The position numbers were made by a program, and so were the translations under genes. From assembly GCA_033239525.1 (NCBI GenBank), contig BSYO01000033.1, positions 6,439,501 to 6,503,500 on the forward strand: a DNA stretch of 64,000 nt, given 5' to 3'. The notes beneath the pieces were generated by a model. That model searched no databases. It saw only the letters and a list, made by a program, of their open reading frames with translations, and had not been told where the DNA came from. Shown piece by piece: positions 1 through 10,337 of this stretch. The DNA is from Nepenthes gracilis. Its lineage: Eukaryota > Streptophyta > Magnoliopsida > Caryophyllales > Nepenthaceae. Within the stretch, counting starts at the first letter, position 1; the number at the start of each line of letters is the position of its first letter.

Positions 1-1919
1 ACTATTATTGAAATCTGTATTATGTAGAATTCAAGTTGTCTTTGTGATGTTCGAGTTTAAGGAAACCCATCGGTTGATGATTCTTATAGTAGTTCTTGAG
101 TCATAGTTATAACAAGTTATAGTTTATCAGAGCAAGTTAATTGTTGAGTATTATGTTATTATCACTTTTGTACATATTAATAATGATTTACTTTAGATGT
201 TACTGTTTATATTATATTATTAATTATATACTTATTAAGTATTTAATTCACATTTACATTTTTATTTACTCTAAATCAGTGTAGAACTTGTAGTGCTAGT
301 TAGGAATTGTACATTTGCTATAGTACATTAAGGTAGAGAATATCTCAGTGTCTTGGTGCTTTTACTTTAGAGTTGGAAAATTGTTTTACTTTTCTTGGCA
401 TTTATGGATATTCTATTTTGATGCTACTTCCCTTAGTGTTTTGAGTAAACATAGATATTTTTATCTCAGAGTTTTAAGAAGAGATGGATTTTACTATTAG
501 GGTTTTGAGATTTTGCATACGTGGTCTAGGCTGAGGTTGATCATCCAAGTCTAAGTTGGCACATAGCTGATAACCCATTAGAAATATAGACACTCATAAT
601 CTTCACAATCTAAAAACTAGGAGTATCTTTCCATAACCTACGATCATGAACATGTTCGGTGGCAACTAGCTATAATGGCCAACTCCACCCATATTTGGAT
701 TGTGGCCTATAACCCTGTTTCAAATAAACTGCCATGCATTGGCTTTGTACCTCTATAAATGCCAAGCACTTTAGTACAAAAGAAGCATGTGATGATATTG
801 CAACCTATATTTTGAACACATTTAATTTTGGAGTATCAAATCACTTACTGATCTCTACAATTTTTGAGATTTAACATCAGTCTCATATTACTTAACTTGC
901 ACAAAGAGTTTTGAAACTTTCTACCTAGAAACCCCCCTCCCCACAAAATTCTCTCATAGCTTAATTCTTTAATCCTCTACATTCTTTCGACTCTCTCTAA
1001 CTCATTTGTCTGGAGTTGATTACTCACTAGAACGTCATAGGATTACTTGAGAGCCAGTATTAATTTTCTGAACTCTCATTTTGAATTATAGTATATAGAA
1101 TCTAGTTGATATGTCTAAGAGCTCACATCAGAAGCTCTCGAGCGGTAATCCATATACATGGTGTGCATAATTGTGCTATTTGTGAGAATAATTTAAGGAA
1201 CTTATTCCTTCATAATCTAATCCTTACAAAAGATCCACTATTAAGCCATCATGGTGAATGCTAGATTTTGTGGATATTTGAGTTAAGTTTCTTAAGGTAT
1301 TCTCTCTTAGAACGTTCATCAAAATAATAAAAATTAGCTGAATACTTATTCACCTAAAGTATTGGACATGGAAGAAACGGCTATGCAACTTTAACATATG
1401 TCAAGAATGATAAAATCTTAAACTTATGGACTAATCTCGTCAGGTTAATAATAAACGTCTATAGACTTCAATTTTGAAAAGAAAGCCAAAAAATAAGAAG
1501 AATGCTTCCTAGAGAATGCAAATTGGGCCTAAGTTGCTAGTCTTAAGTGAGGTGCCTCATTGACTTGTCTTCTAATGCCTAGAAAACTATTAAACTTCTA
1601 AGATGGAGAAAAAACCCTAGATAGAAGAAATTGCAAATATGGTCAAGATTTAGGTTATTATTTTCATCGGGAGGAGAGGTCATGTAGCAGCAACTCACAA
1701 ATCCTTCCATGCATGTAAATATCAGATGTATTTACTAGCCATTCTGATTGAAGATTTTTATGAACGCCAAAAGAATTGTTTCTATGGCTAAAGTAGAAGA
1801 AAGAATTAAGTGAATAGAAAAATAGGTCTTTGAAGCAAATTCTTCCAACAAAATGTCCCAAATGGGCTGAGCTCCTTTTGCATCTAACATATAAAGGTAC
1901 GCTAGTCACCAAAAGGTTA
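1..1919. other. AT-rich intergenic DNA, probably decayed transposon 5' region
   Basis: I see no intact gene here. A TATA-like stretch (CTCTATAAATGCC) lies near 750. A segment near 1010-1060 loosely resembles the end region of the gypsy LTRs elsewhere in the window. As a gag relic on the same strand follows at 1920, this may be the decayed 5' LTR and leader of that element, but I could not define LTR ends. Confidence 0.3.
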
Positions 1920-3060
1920 AAATACTAACTCCAAAACCATATGATGGAAGCATGATTCCATAGATCATGTCGTTCACTTTCGTACATTATTATTTTCTAA
2001 AATATAGGGGATAATATTTTATGTCAATATTTTTCCTTTAACTCTAAGAGAGACACTCAAATTTGGTTGTCTAAGTTAAGACTGAATTTTATTGGAAACT
2101 TTTTGTAAGTTGCTAATCAATTTCTATTCCATTTTACCTTTAGCAAGAGGAAAAAACACTATAGTACATAGTTAGAGTTAAGCAAGTTGCTAATGTGATC
2201 CTTAGGTGTTTCTTCAAGCACTTCAATGTTAAAGCTCGGTGCATATTGAATCTCACAGACAAAACAAAGCTAAACATTTTTGTTATGACTATTTATCCTA
2301 GTGACTTCTTAAAGTCGTTGGTCTAATAGAATTCCAAAAAGGTTGAAGCAATCATCTAGGAACATAGGAAGCTAATAAAAGGCTTGAAAGACCATATTAT
2401 GGATCACATTCAGGGTGGACTGGGTGAGGAAAGTGGAGGAATAACGACCCAACCAACATCTTCCAAAAGTAAGGATTGGTCGGACCTCTGCCAAACATTC
2501 AAACTGTTGTACTTCATGCCCCTCACAAATAGTAGAAGAAACGCTCAGATACAGATATAGATTAAATAATTTTTAAAATTGTCAAGAACCTAAAGGAAGG
2601 AGACCTATTGAAATATTGTGGCTACTATCGATTTTTGAATTATAGCATGGAGGACTATAAGACTTTATAAAAGGAGATTGAAACCTTGATCTAGAAAGGC
2701 TACTTCAAGAGATACCTACAAAACTCAAAAGTTGCCTAGAAGAACCATGATAATGAAGAGCCACTCGAGTAACCGTGCAACTTGATGGTGGCAAGAATCA
2801 TCAATATAGTGTTTGCATATTATAAGGGGCCATAACTCAGAAGAAATTAGCAGAAACTTTCCTTAATAAGAGGTTAACAACTAGGGTTAGATAAAGAAGT
2901 TATTAATTTTAATGGCAAAGATATGACATGTAATTTTTCTTCATTTGAAACTGGTTATTGTGTCGGCACTTGTTTTAGATGAACTCCAATACAATTAGTT
3001 AAAATGAGTTTTGTTAATAACAGAGATTTTAAAAGTATTCTATATTTGATATGTTTATTA
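1920..3060 (+). pseudogene. Ancient gypsy gag-protease relic
   Basis: Translation in shifting frames, with many stops, recovers the order of the Tat-type gag and protease of elements B and C. A capsid start like YDGS..P lies near 1938. A zinc-knuckle-like block (KYCGYYRFLNYSMEDYKTL) lies near 2608-2670, followed by a KEIETLI-type segment. A protease-like stretch (EVINFNGKDM, then FVNNRDF..ILYL) lies near 2895-3050, matching the VFIDN..SRDLLYL block of B. No LTRs or RT were found. It is far more decayed than the other elements and ends about 490 bp before psaF. Confidence 0.6.
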
Positions 3061-3289
3061 AAATATGGTTAAAATGTCAACAGGTAGACCCATCAAATAA
3101 ACTGTTATGCGTCTTTGACAATAAACCAGTCCAATTCGTTCATAATGCTATCGTGAACTAGCCATGTTTGGCCACATTCGAGTAGTTGCCTCCATCCAAA
3201 ATATGAAAATAACATTTAAAATGGAGTAAGAGATTGAAAAAGTAAGAGGAGACCAAACCACGTAATTTATCTATTATTTTCACTACATT

Positions 3290-3341
<52 letters not shown>

Positions 3342-3547
3342 CGATCAGTAGTAGATAGAGGAATCTCGTCGATCAATAACCGGCCAATAGAACTCAGACA
3401 ACTCATCCCGCTCACTCCTCCCTACTTATCGTCTCTCTTCCTCACTCCGCCACTAATCTCTTCCTCTCAGAATCTAAAACCTTCCATTCCTGCCTTATCC
3501 TCCCAAACTCTTAACCATTTCTTCGTGGCGAATTAATCAATTCAATC
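3061..3547 (+). promoter_or_regulatory. psaF upstream region and 5' UTR
   Basis: This 490-bp stretch separates the gag relic from the psaF start codon. It contains an (AT)n tract, a CCAAT sequence near 3386 and a pyrimidine-rich leader (about 3400-3480) of the kind common in 5' UTRs of highly expressed photosynthesis genes. No canonical TATA box stands out apart from the AT tract. The transcription start is not determined. Confidence 0.4.
3299..3338. repeat. (AT)n microsatellite
   Basis: About 20 uninterrupted AT dinucleotides lie roughly 210 bp upstream of the psaF start codon, inside the probable promoter. Its length is likely to vary between individuals. Confidence 0.95.
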
Positions 3548-4228
3548 ATGTCTCTCACAATTCCGACTAATCTCTCAAAACCACTGCTGAAGCCAAAGCT
3601 TAGCTCTTCCGCTTTCTTCACAAGGGTAAAGCAACCCCTAATCGTCTGCAGTAGCTCAGAGCAACAAAAGACGACCTCAGACGCTGCATCTTCGCTCCAG
3701 GCATTTTCCGCCGCGCTCGCGCTCTCCTCCATCCTCCTCTCCGCACCTCAGCCTGCGGTGGCGGACATATCAGGCCTAACCCCGTGCAAGGAGTCGAAGC
3801 AGTTCGCGAAGAGAGAGAGTCAGCAGGTGAAGAAGCTAGAGTCGTCGCTGAAGCTGTACGCCCCCGACAGTGCGCCTGCGCTGGCGATCCAAGCGACAAT
3901 AGAGAAGACGAAGAAGAGGTTCGAGAACTACGGCAAGTACGGGCTGCTGTGCGGATCCGACGGGCTTCCGCACCTGATCGTGAGTGGAGATCAGCGACAC
4001 TGGGGTGAGTTCATCACGCCGGGATTGCTGTTCCTGTACATCGCCGGATGGATTGGGTGGGTCGGAAGGAGTTATCTGATTGCGATTAGGGATGAAAAGA
4101 AACCCACGCAAAAGGAGATTATAATCGACGTGCCTTTGGCAAGTAGGCTGCTTTTTAGGGGATTTAGCTGGCCCGTTGCTGCCTACAGAGAGTTAGTGAC
4201 TGGTGAACTTATTGACAACTCCGTTTGA
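3548..4228 (+). CDS. psaF: Photosystem I reaction centre subunit III (PsaF), plastid precursor
   Basis: The 226-residue intact, intronless reading frame encodes PsaF, the photosystem I subunit on the lumenal side that helps dock plastocyanin. Residues 1 to about 50 form a Ser/Thr-rich stromal transit peptide. Residues about 51-72 (ending APQPAVA) form a thylakoid lumen signal, so the mature protein should start DISGLTPC at residue 73 and be 154 residues long. The Lys-rich helix at 81-102 is the plastocyanin-binding region. Cys80 and Cys135 correspond to mature positions 8 and 63, the known disulphide pair. A hydrophobic segment at about 152-180 ([15 protein letters not shown]) is the membrane helix. 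The ATG at 3548 opens a normal transit peptide. The neighbours are transposons, so there is no functional clustering. Confidence 0.98.
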   Translation: MSLTIPTNLSKPLLKPKLSSSAFFTRVKQPLIVCSSSEQQKTTSDAASSLQAFSAALALSSILLSAPQPAVADISGLTPCKESKQFAKRESQQVKKLESSLKLYAPDSAPALAIQATIEKTKKRFENYGKYGLLCGSDGLPHLIVSGDQRHWGEFITPGLLFLYIAGWIGWVGRSYLIAIRDEKKPTQKEIIIDVPLASRLLFRGFSWPVAAYRELVTGELIDNSV

Positions 4229-5022
4229 ATTTTAAATTTCGGCCCCCCTCTCAAATCTCTCTTGTTATCAGGTCAAGAGTTTATTTCCTTTTGCCTTTCT
4301 TCTTCTTCTTCCTTCCATCACTTGTTCCTCATACTTCTCTTCTGCTTTGTGTTGGCTGTATGAAATTGTGAACGAGTTCTCTTGTTATTCTTTTGTTATT
4401 ATTTTTTTTTCATTTATGAACTACAAATATTTATATATGACAGATATAATCGTATTGATTATTTCTATAAAAAAAAGTTTTATTGATTTGAAATTCTTAT
4501 ATATAAGTACAAGAACAATATATATATATACATACATGGTCAAATTGAAATTTTTAACAGGTACCTTGAATATAGGTAGTAAATCGAATAAAATTGGATT
4601 AAATTATTAAATATTTTATATAAATCTTGGATATTATAATATTAAACATAATTTAAATGATACGAGATTTATTTTTTAATAAATTTTTTAATACTCAAGT
4701 AGCAACTTTTTCATAAAAATTAAAAATTGTTAGAGATTATGAGGATGCAAGAGAGTAAGCAATGGAAAATTTGGCTCCATAATTTGTAAATGATTAAATA
4801 ATAAAAGGATTAAAACTCTCTACTTGTTGTTTGGATTTTTTTTCTCTTTTTTTTTTTAAAAAAAAAGTTAGCATATTTATAATCATATTATCAGTCAATG
4901 ATAGTTTTCTGATGAGGAGAAATTGACCACAATTTGAATAGCTATACTGATTAAGAATTGAATAATTCAACCATCTAATATACTCTAAGTAGGAGGTTTT
5001 TCGGACACAAGTATTCGGATAG
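4229..5022. other. psaF 3' flank and first half of a split dispersed repeat
   Basis: The first 150 bases are T/C-rich and probably hold the psaF 3' UTR. From about 4520 the AT-rich DNA resembles 15190-15960. Both contain a block like ATTTTATNTNAATCTTG followed by a GAGAGTAAG/GAGAGTGGGAGATGG-type segment. Element A is inserted at the end of this stretch. No coding potential is visible. Confidence 0.45.
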
Positions 5023-5994
5023 TGTTGCGTTCTGGATCCTCGGGGTCCAGTCGGATCCGTGGTTTCCAGGCAACACAAGTGTGTGAGGTGTTGAACACGA
5101 GAGGAATATTAAGACCGGATCTTTTACGTGAGAAACCTCCTCTTAAATGGGGAGGAAAAACCACGAGCGCCGCGCAGAAGTCTTCATTATTTGGGTTGAA
5201 GTCTTTCTTTACAGCAGTGTTGGGATTAATCCCTTCCTTATCTGTTGATTTGTATATCTTTTTTAGGGGGTACCGCTCGCTGGAAGGCTCTATCACTCTT
5301 TCTGTTCCGTTTTGCAGGGAAGAGAGAAATTCAGGGCCGAAAGGAAGTGGGCCTTTTGCCTTCTTTCTGGAGCAAGTTTGGAGAAAGAGAGTCTGGTCCC
5401 TTTAGAGAGGGACTTTGTTGGGTATTTATAGGGAAGACCAGGCCGTTGGGGAGGAGACGTGTGGCAGCCATCGGATGGCCCAGAAGCTGTGCAGTGTCCC
5501 ACTGGCCTCATTAATGCTGCTGACATGCGCGGTAAGGCATGCGGCTAGCGCCGCCGGGCAGACTAGGTGTGTGGTGCTTGGTTGACAAGGCGTCTTCTGC
5601 TTTAGATGGAGACCGAGTGGTTGTAGGTTTCTAGGAATCGAAATCGCTAAGTGGCATCCTTGGTAGGAGCATAGGGTAGTCCTTGTTCTTGGGTGGAGCT
5701 CCTTGTGAGTTCGCGGACTCATAAGAGGAGGCTGCTCTTGGAGGATCTTCTGGGGAAAGTCCGAGAGTCTCTTCTTGACCTCTCGGGTGATTTTGAGACT
5801 CAGCAGGGTTTCTAGGGTTCTCGGTCATTTCCGTGTCTGTGCACTTGGATGTCGTTGGAGTTGTCCTCGAGCTTCCTTATGAGCGGACGGGACCTCTTGG
5901 GCTTCTGCTGTGGTCTTGATCTTTGGGCCATTGGCCTCTCGTTTGGGCTTCCGCCGCAAGATGCTTTTACGCTTCTTATATACGGGGCCCAACA
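5023..5994 (-). repeat. Element A 3' LTR (972 bp)
   Basis: It starts TGTTG and ends CAACA. A TATA-like octamer (TATAAATA on the minus strand) is at 5423-5430. It is about 240 bp longer than its partner, mainly because the partner lacks the sequence around 5600-5830. Confidence 0.9.
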
Positions 5995-6118
5995 TAGCCC
6001 CCCGTGCCAAAGGGCCCGAGGTTCTCGGTCGTTTGGCATGATGTCGTTGGTCTTCTAGAGGAGTTGGCAGCTTCTTGCTTGATTGTGGCCGTGCGCGCAC
6101 TCATGACTCGACACGGAT

Positions 6119-7366
6119 TTGGTGCTGGTCAATCTGTGGACCTTTCATTTGAATAAGCGCAACATCTGGCTGTCCCCTGAGAAATTCGTGGAAGCCAAGT
6201 GGGGACCGCGGGCTGAGACTTCCGGCACAGCTTCTTCCGAGAAGTCCAAGGAGGGACTGAGGAGGAGAGTTGGGACACTGAGGATCAGGGGTCCCGTTGC
6301 TGAGCCCTCCTCCGGTGATGATGATGATTTTGACATCGATGATTTGAGCGACGATGACGTGCCTGCTTCTCTGCTTAAGAGGTCGGGGACTAGTTTTTTG
6401 CCCGAGTCCTCGAGGTCTGGAGGCCTTGGCTTCACTTCCACTGTTAATATTCTGGCCGAGTCCTCAGGAGCCATTGTACAGATCGCACAGCTTCCGGACG
6501 TCCAGCCCTTCTGTGATGACGACAATGATGATGTTCCTCTGATCAAGAGGCCGAGGATTGGAATCTCTCTTCCGGGGTCCTCGGGATCTGACGGTCTCGC
6601 CTTCACTTCCACTGCTAATCCTCTTGTTGCACCTGTGGGGATGCTTGTTCAGACTGCGGAGCTTTTTGGACACCCAGCCCCCTGTGATGATTTCGTCCTC
6701 GGTGTTCCCGCTGATTTGCCTGGTGACGTCTCGGACAGGATTGATCACCCTTCCGAGGACATAGGAGGCGTGAGCGTCATGGTCGACTCTGAGAGGGGGA
6801 TGACGGCTGAAACTGTCCGAGAGGTGGTGGAAGTCGAGGACCTAAGTGTCGATGAGCTCATGCCCCTCGATCCTTCTGAGCACCCCACTATGGTCGAGGT
6901 TGAGCGGTCGTCCGAGCTTCTTGGGGACGTTGATTTTGAGGCAGGCTCTCCGATGCCTTTTATAGCAGCTGAGTCCGTATCTGAGGTGGCGCCTGCGGGG
7001 CCTAGGAGTGGTCTTCAGGAGTCCGAGACCCATGGGGAGCGTGGCACAAGGGACGATCCTCTCGTTTCTAAGGTAATCCACTGTTTCCTTTCCTATCTTG
7101 CTTCTAGCTGTTCGTATCATGATGAGCTTTTATCTTTGCGGGCTCTAGGGTCACGATTCTTTGGCCTCGGAACCGGGGTGGGAGTGATCGCCCAATCCCG
7201 TCTGGAAATGGGGTCTTCGAGGGCCGCCCATGAGGCCGCGCAACGGGCAGAGGCAAAGCTGGCTGAAGCTAAGGAGAAGATTGCTTCTTTGGAGGACACT
7301 GTCAAGCTCCTGGGCTTCGGCAGGGCCTCATTCAGGATCGGATCCTTCGCCAGGAGGAGAGGTTGA
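6119..7366 (+). pseudogene. Antisense extra ORF (aORF) of element A, N-truncated
   Basis: This frame is open for 415 codons on the strand opposite to the element's gag. No ATG occurs in frame until 6779, so the true N-terminus has been lost. The beginning (WLSPEKFVEAKWGP) aligns with the middle of the element C aORF (FLVSQVESKKVNWGP) and with element B (HLVSREEAKRAN). Acidic clusters follow, then a charged heptad-like end (QRAEAKLAEAKEKIASLEDT) typical of a coiled coil. A donor-like AAG|GTAATC at 7073 sits where B and C have an intron. A TTGTACA and AATAAG pair at 7704-7731 may be the 3' signal. Known relatives in Tat elements are called extra or antisense ORFs. Their function is unknown. Confidence 0.65.
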
Positions 7367-7961
7367 GGACGTTTATGTAGATTGCCGAGATGGCTCCAGT
7401 GTTGGATGGTAAGTTCTAAGATGGCATCCGAATGTGTCGCCAAGTGGCGCGGCTGGTCCGTCCGCGATTTCCTGTAGCCGTCTTGATCCTAGGAATGCCA
7501 GTGCCTTGAGCGTAGAAGACTTATACGGCGTTGCGGTAGGCCTTTCCCTGGACCTCCTCGGGCAGGGCCTGGTGGTGAACCTCTTACGCCCGAGGAGCCA
7601 GTTCCGGCGGACCAGGCGGGATCTTCAGGAGCCCAAGAGGCTCAAGGGGGGAGCTCAGAGGCGCTCCCTTGATACGTTGTTTCTTTTCTTATTTTGCTAC
7701 ACTTGTACACAAACCCATTTTTATGAATAAGATTTGTCCTTTTTGCATCAGAGCTTCGGACGTTTCTTTTGCCTTGTTTGTATGGGCGTGTCTCTTTTTT
7801 CTCTTTCTTTTTGCACCGCGATGTACAGCGCCTAACTCTTTAGCTTTGAGTGCGTGACATTTTTAAGGTGCTCGACCCTTTAACTTCTTGGGTTTGGGTG
7901 TGCGATCCTTTTAGGGACTTCTAGCTTTTAACCCATTGGCTTTATTTCGTTGCCGGTGCAC

Positions 7962-8506
7962 GACCTTCCGCCTGCAGGACCGCTCGGTCACAGTAGAAGT
8001 TTTGGAGTTTTGACCTTTGGGGGCCGGCCTCTAGATGCGGCTCGGTCGGCCGAATTTTGAGTTTTGACCTGGGGCTCGGCCTCGAGGACCGCTCGGTCAC
8101 CGCCCAGGAGTTTTGAGTTTTTGACCTGCGGGGCCGGCCTCTAGGAGTTTTTTCGGTCCACGAGTAGAGTTTTGAGTTTCGACCTCTGGGGCCCGACCTC
8201 TGAGACCGCTCGATCACGGCCTAGTTTTTGGTTTTGACCTCGGGGCCCGGCCTGCAGGACCGCTCGGTCGCGATCGAGTTTTGAGTTTTGACCTCGAGGC
8301 CGGCCTGCAGGACCGCTCGGTCATGCATGAGTTTTTGAGTTTGACCTACGAGGCCCGACCTCCGGGACCGCTCGATCGCACTGAGTTTTTGAGTTTTGAC
8401 CTTTGGGGCCGGGCCTCTGGGGGCCAGCTCAAAGCAGAGTTTTTTGAGTTTTGACCTCTCGGGGCCCGGCTGGGAGGGCTTCGCTCAAAGCCGAGTTTTT
8501 TGAGTT
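7962..8506. repeat. Element A minisatellite, about 55-60 bp units
   Basis: About nine or ten imperfect head-to-tail units share the cores GAGTTTTGACCT and GGACCGCTCGGTC. The array is GC-rich and lies between the gag remnant and the antisense ORF, a position equivalent to the arrays of elements B, C and D. Confidence 0.88.
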
Positions 8507-8770
8507 CGTGCTGCGAGTTGTTTCATCGCTGGTGAGGGAGCATGAGAATGCTTCAGAATAGGCGTAATGAAAGGACGATTTCATTGTCGTACAAATTTTA
8601 CATTGAGCGGCCTCTAGGGCCTTTTCTCTCTCCTTTTTTTTTACATCAGTCCCGCGCGCTGACCTTCATGCTCCTCTTTCGTCTCCTTGGTCCGTCTCAG
8701 ATGCCCTACGTTTGGGGGCTAGCCACGCCAGATTGGCGCCCCGGTGGTGGTCAGGCGTGCTCCGCGCCCA

Positions 8771-9283
8771 TTATGGCCTTGCCCTTTGAGCGGCGCGACC
8801 GGGTGAGCTCGGGTCGTGGCAGGAAGCGGTTGAAATAGCCCTCCATTGCGAGCCGCTCGATTTCAGCCTGGAGCTTTCGGAAGTCCTCGGTGTCATGCCA
8901 TGGCTGCAGTGGTAATGGCAGTACTCCCACTGGTCGCCTCCCTCTGGATTCTTCAACTCTTTGAGCCATCTTAGGAACTCCTTGTCCCTGATCTGCCTCA
9001 GGATGTTGGTGAGGGAGTCGGTGAGAGCAAGTGGGCCTGAGAGCCCGTCACCTCCAAGGACCATCCGCTCGGGCTCGTCTTGCCCGGACTGCCCTTGGGT
9101 CTTCCGCTGGGCGCTCACCCTTCTTTTTGCTTCCCCTGTCCTCGGGGGCAGAGGGTCTTCTCGTTCTCCCGGCTGACTTGTTTCGCCGGTTTTAGGCCCG
9201 AAGACCGTCTTCCAAAGCCTTTTGAGCCCTTTCTTCGTCAGGGCTTGGCTCATGGACTTTTTTCTGTTGAGGTAGTCCCTCAA
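8771..9283 (-). pseudogene. Internally deleted gag remnant of element A
   Basis: The 170-residue frame starts RDYLNRKKS, aligning with RDYLNSKRS of element C gag. It then jumps over the capsid core to the nucleocapsid part. LTNILRQIRDKEFLRWLKEL matches ANVLMQIRREKFLKWPKPL of element B. The zinc-knuckle-like WEYCHYHCSHG follows, then a frameshift. The capsid core motif ([11 protein letters not shown] in B) is missing, so this cannot be a working Gag. Confidence 0.75.
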
Positions 9284-9586
9284 CTCGCCAGGAGTCCGCG
9301 TTAAGTGTTGCCTCTAAAGCGCTGATGGACGCGGGCTTTCGGGGCGCGGGCCCCTAGATTGCTCGTCCACCTTCTCTCGGAGGGTGCGGACGGCTCGTGT
9401 GAGGCTGTCCACCTTCTGCACTAGCTTGCGTACGCTAGTGCCAGGGCCGCCACTCACTCGCCACCCAACGGGAGGCTGTCGAAGCGCTCCTCTTTAGGGT
9501 GGACGTCTTTGTCTTGTCACGATGATCATCATCATGGCGATGGTTGTTCTACGAGGGGGGAAGCTTGTGAGCCTTTTGTCAGTTTT

Positions 9587-9603
9587 TCCCACAGACGGCG
9601 CCA
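9587..9603 (-). other. Element A primer-binding site
   Basis: On the minus strand it reads TGGCGCCGTCTGTGGGA, one base from the end of the 5' LTR. The first nine bases are complementary to the usual 3' end of plant tRNA-Asp. It sets the element's orientation. Confidence 0.85.
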
Positions 9604-9604
9604 A

Positions 9605-10337
9605 TGTTGTGTTCTGGATCCTCGGGGTCCAATCGGATCCGTGGTTTCCAGGCAACACAAGTATGTGAGGTGTTGAACACGAGAGGAAGATTAAGACCGG
9701 ATCTTTTACGTGGGAAACCTCCTCTTGAATGGGGAGGAAAAACTACAATGCTCAGGGCCTTAGAAGTGCTTCACTATTTGGGTTAAAATCCTTACAAAGT
9801 ACAAGTGTTGGGGTTAATCCCTTCCTTATCTGTTGATTTGTATCTCTTTTTTAGGGGGTACCGCTCGCTGGAAGGCTCTATCACTCTTTTTGTTCCGTTT
9901 CGCAGGGAAGAGAGATTCGAGTAGAAAGGAAGTGGGCCTTTGCCTTCTTTCTCGAGCAAGTTTGGAGAAAAGAGAGTCTGGTCCCTTTAGAGAGGGACTT
10001 TTCGGGTATTTATAGGAAGATCAGGCCATTGGGAGAGACGCACTGGGCACCCGTCCGATGGCCTGTGGTTATGCAGCTGTCCCACTAGCCTCATTAACGC
10101 CGCTAACGGCGCTTGTAAGGTGGCGCTGTTTGCGTCATTGTGATTAGGTATGTCGGTCTTGATTTGATGGGCGTCTCTATTTAGATGGAGACTTGGGTGT
10201 TGCTGGCGTTGTCCTCGAGCTTCCTTATTAGCGGACGGGACCTCTCAAGCCACTGTAGTGCTTGGTCTTTCAGCCAGTGGCCTCTCGTTTGGACTTTCTT
10301 TCCGAGTACACATGAGCCGCTTATAGGGGGCCCAACA
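9605..10337 (-). repeat. Element A 5' LTR (733 bp)
   Basis: It starts TGTTG and ends CAACA on the plus strand and is closely similar to 5023-5994, apart from an internal deletion. The TATA-like octamer is at 10007-10014, so a transcript would run leftward. Confidence 0.9.

Larger units (their letters stand above)
5023..10337 (-). mobile_element. Element A: deleted, non-autonomous Tat-like gypsy retrotransposon
   Basis: It is bounded by two related LTRs that start TGTTG and end CAACA, at 5023-5994 and 9605-10337. Orientation is minus: the primer-binding site is next to the right LTR at 9587-9603, and the polypurine tract (GGGGGGCTA on the minus strand) abuts the left LTR at 5995-6003. Flanking GATAG and TATAG give a 4-of-5 target site duplication. 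The 3.6-kb interior keeps only gag pieces, a minisatellite and the antisense ORF. Protease, RT, RNase H and integrase are absent, so it could move only with enzymes supplied by another element. Confidence 0.92.

Noticed and set aside
3618..4111. ORFs overlapping psaF on the minus strand and in another frame
   Set aside because: They are shadows of the GC-rich psaF coding sequence and have no family resemblance.
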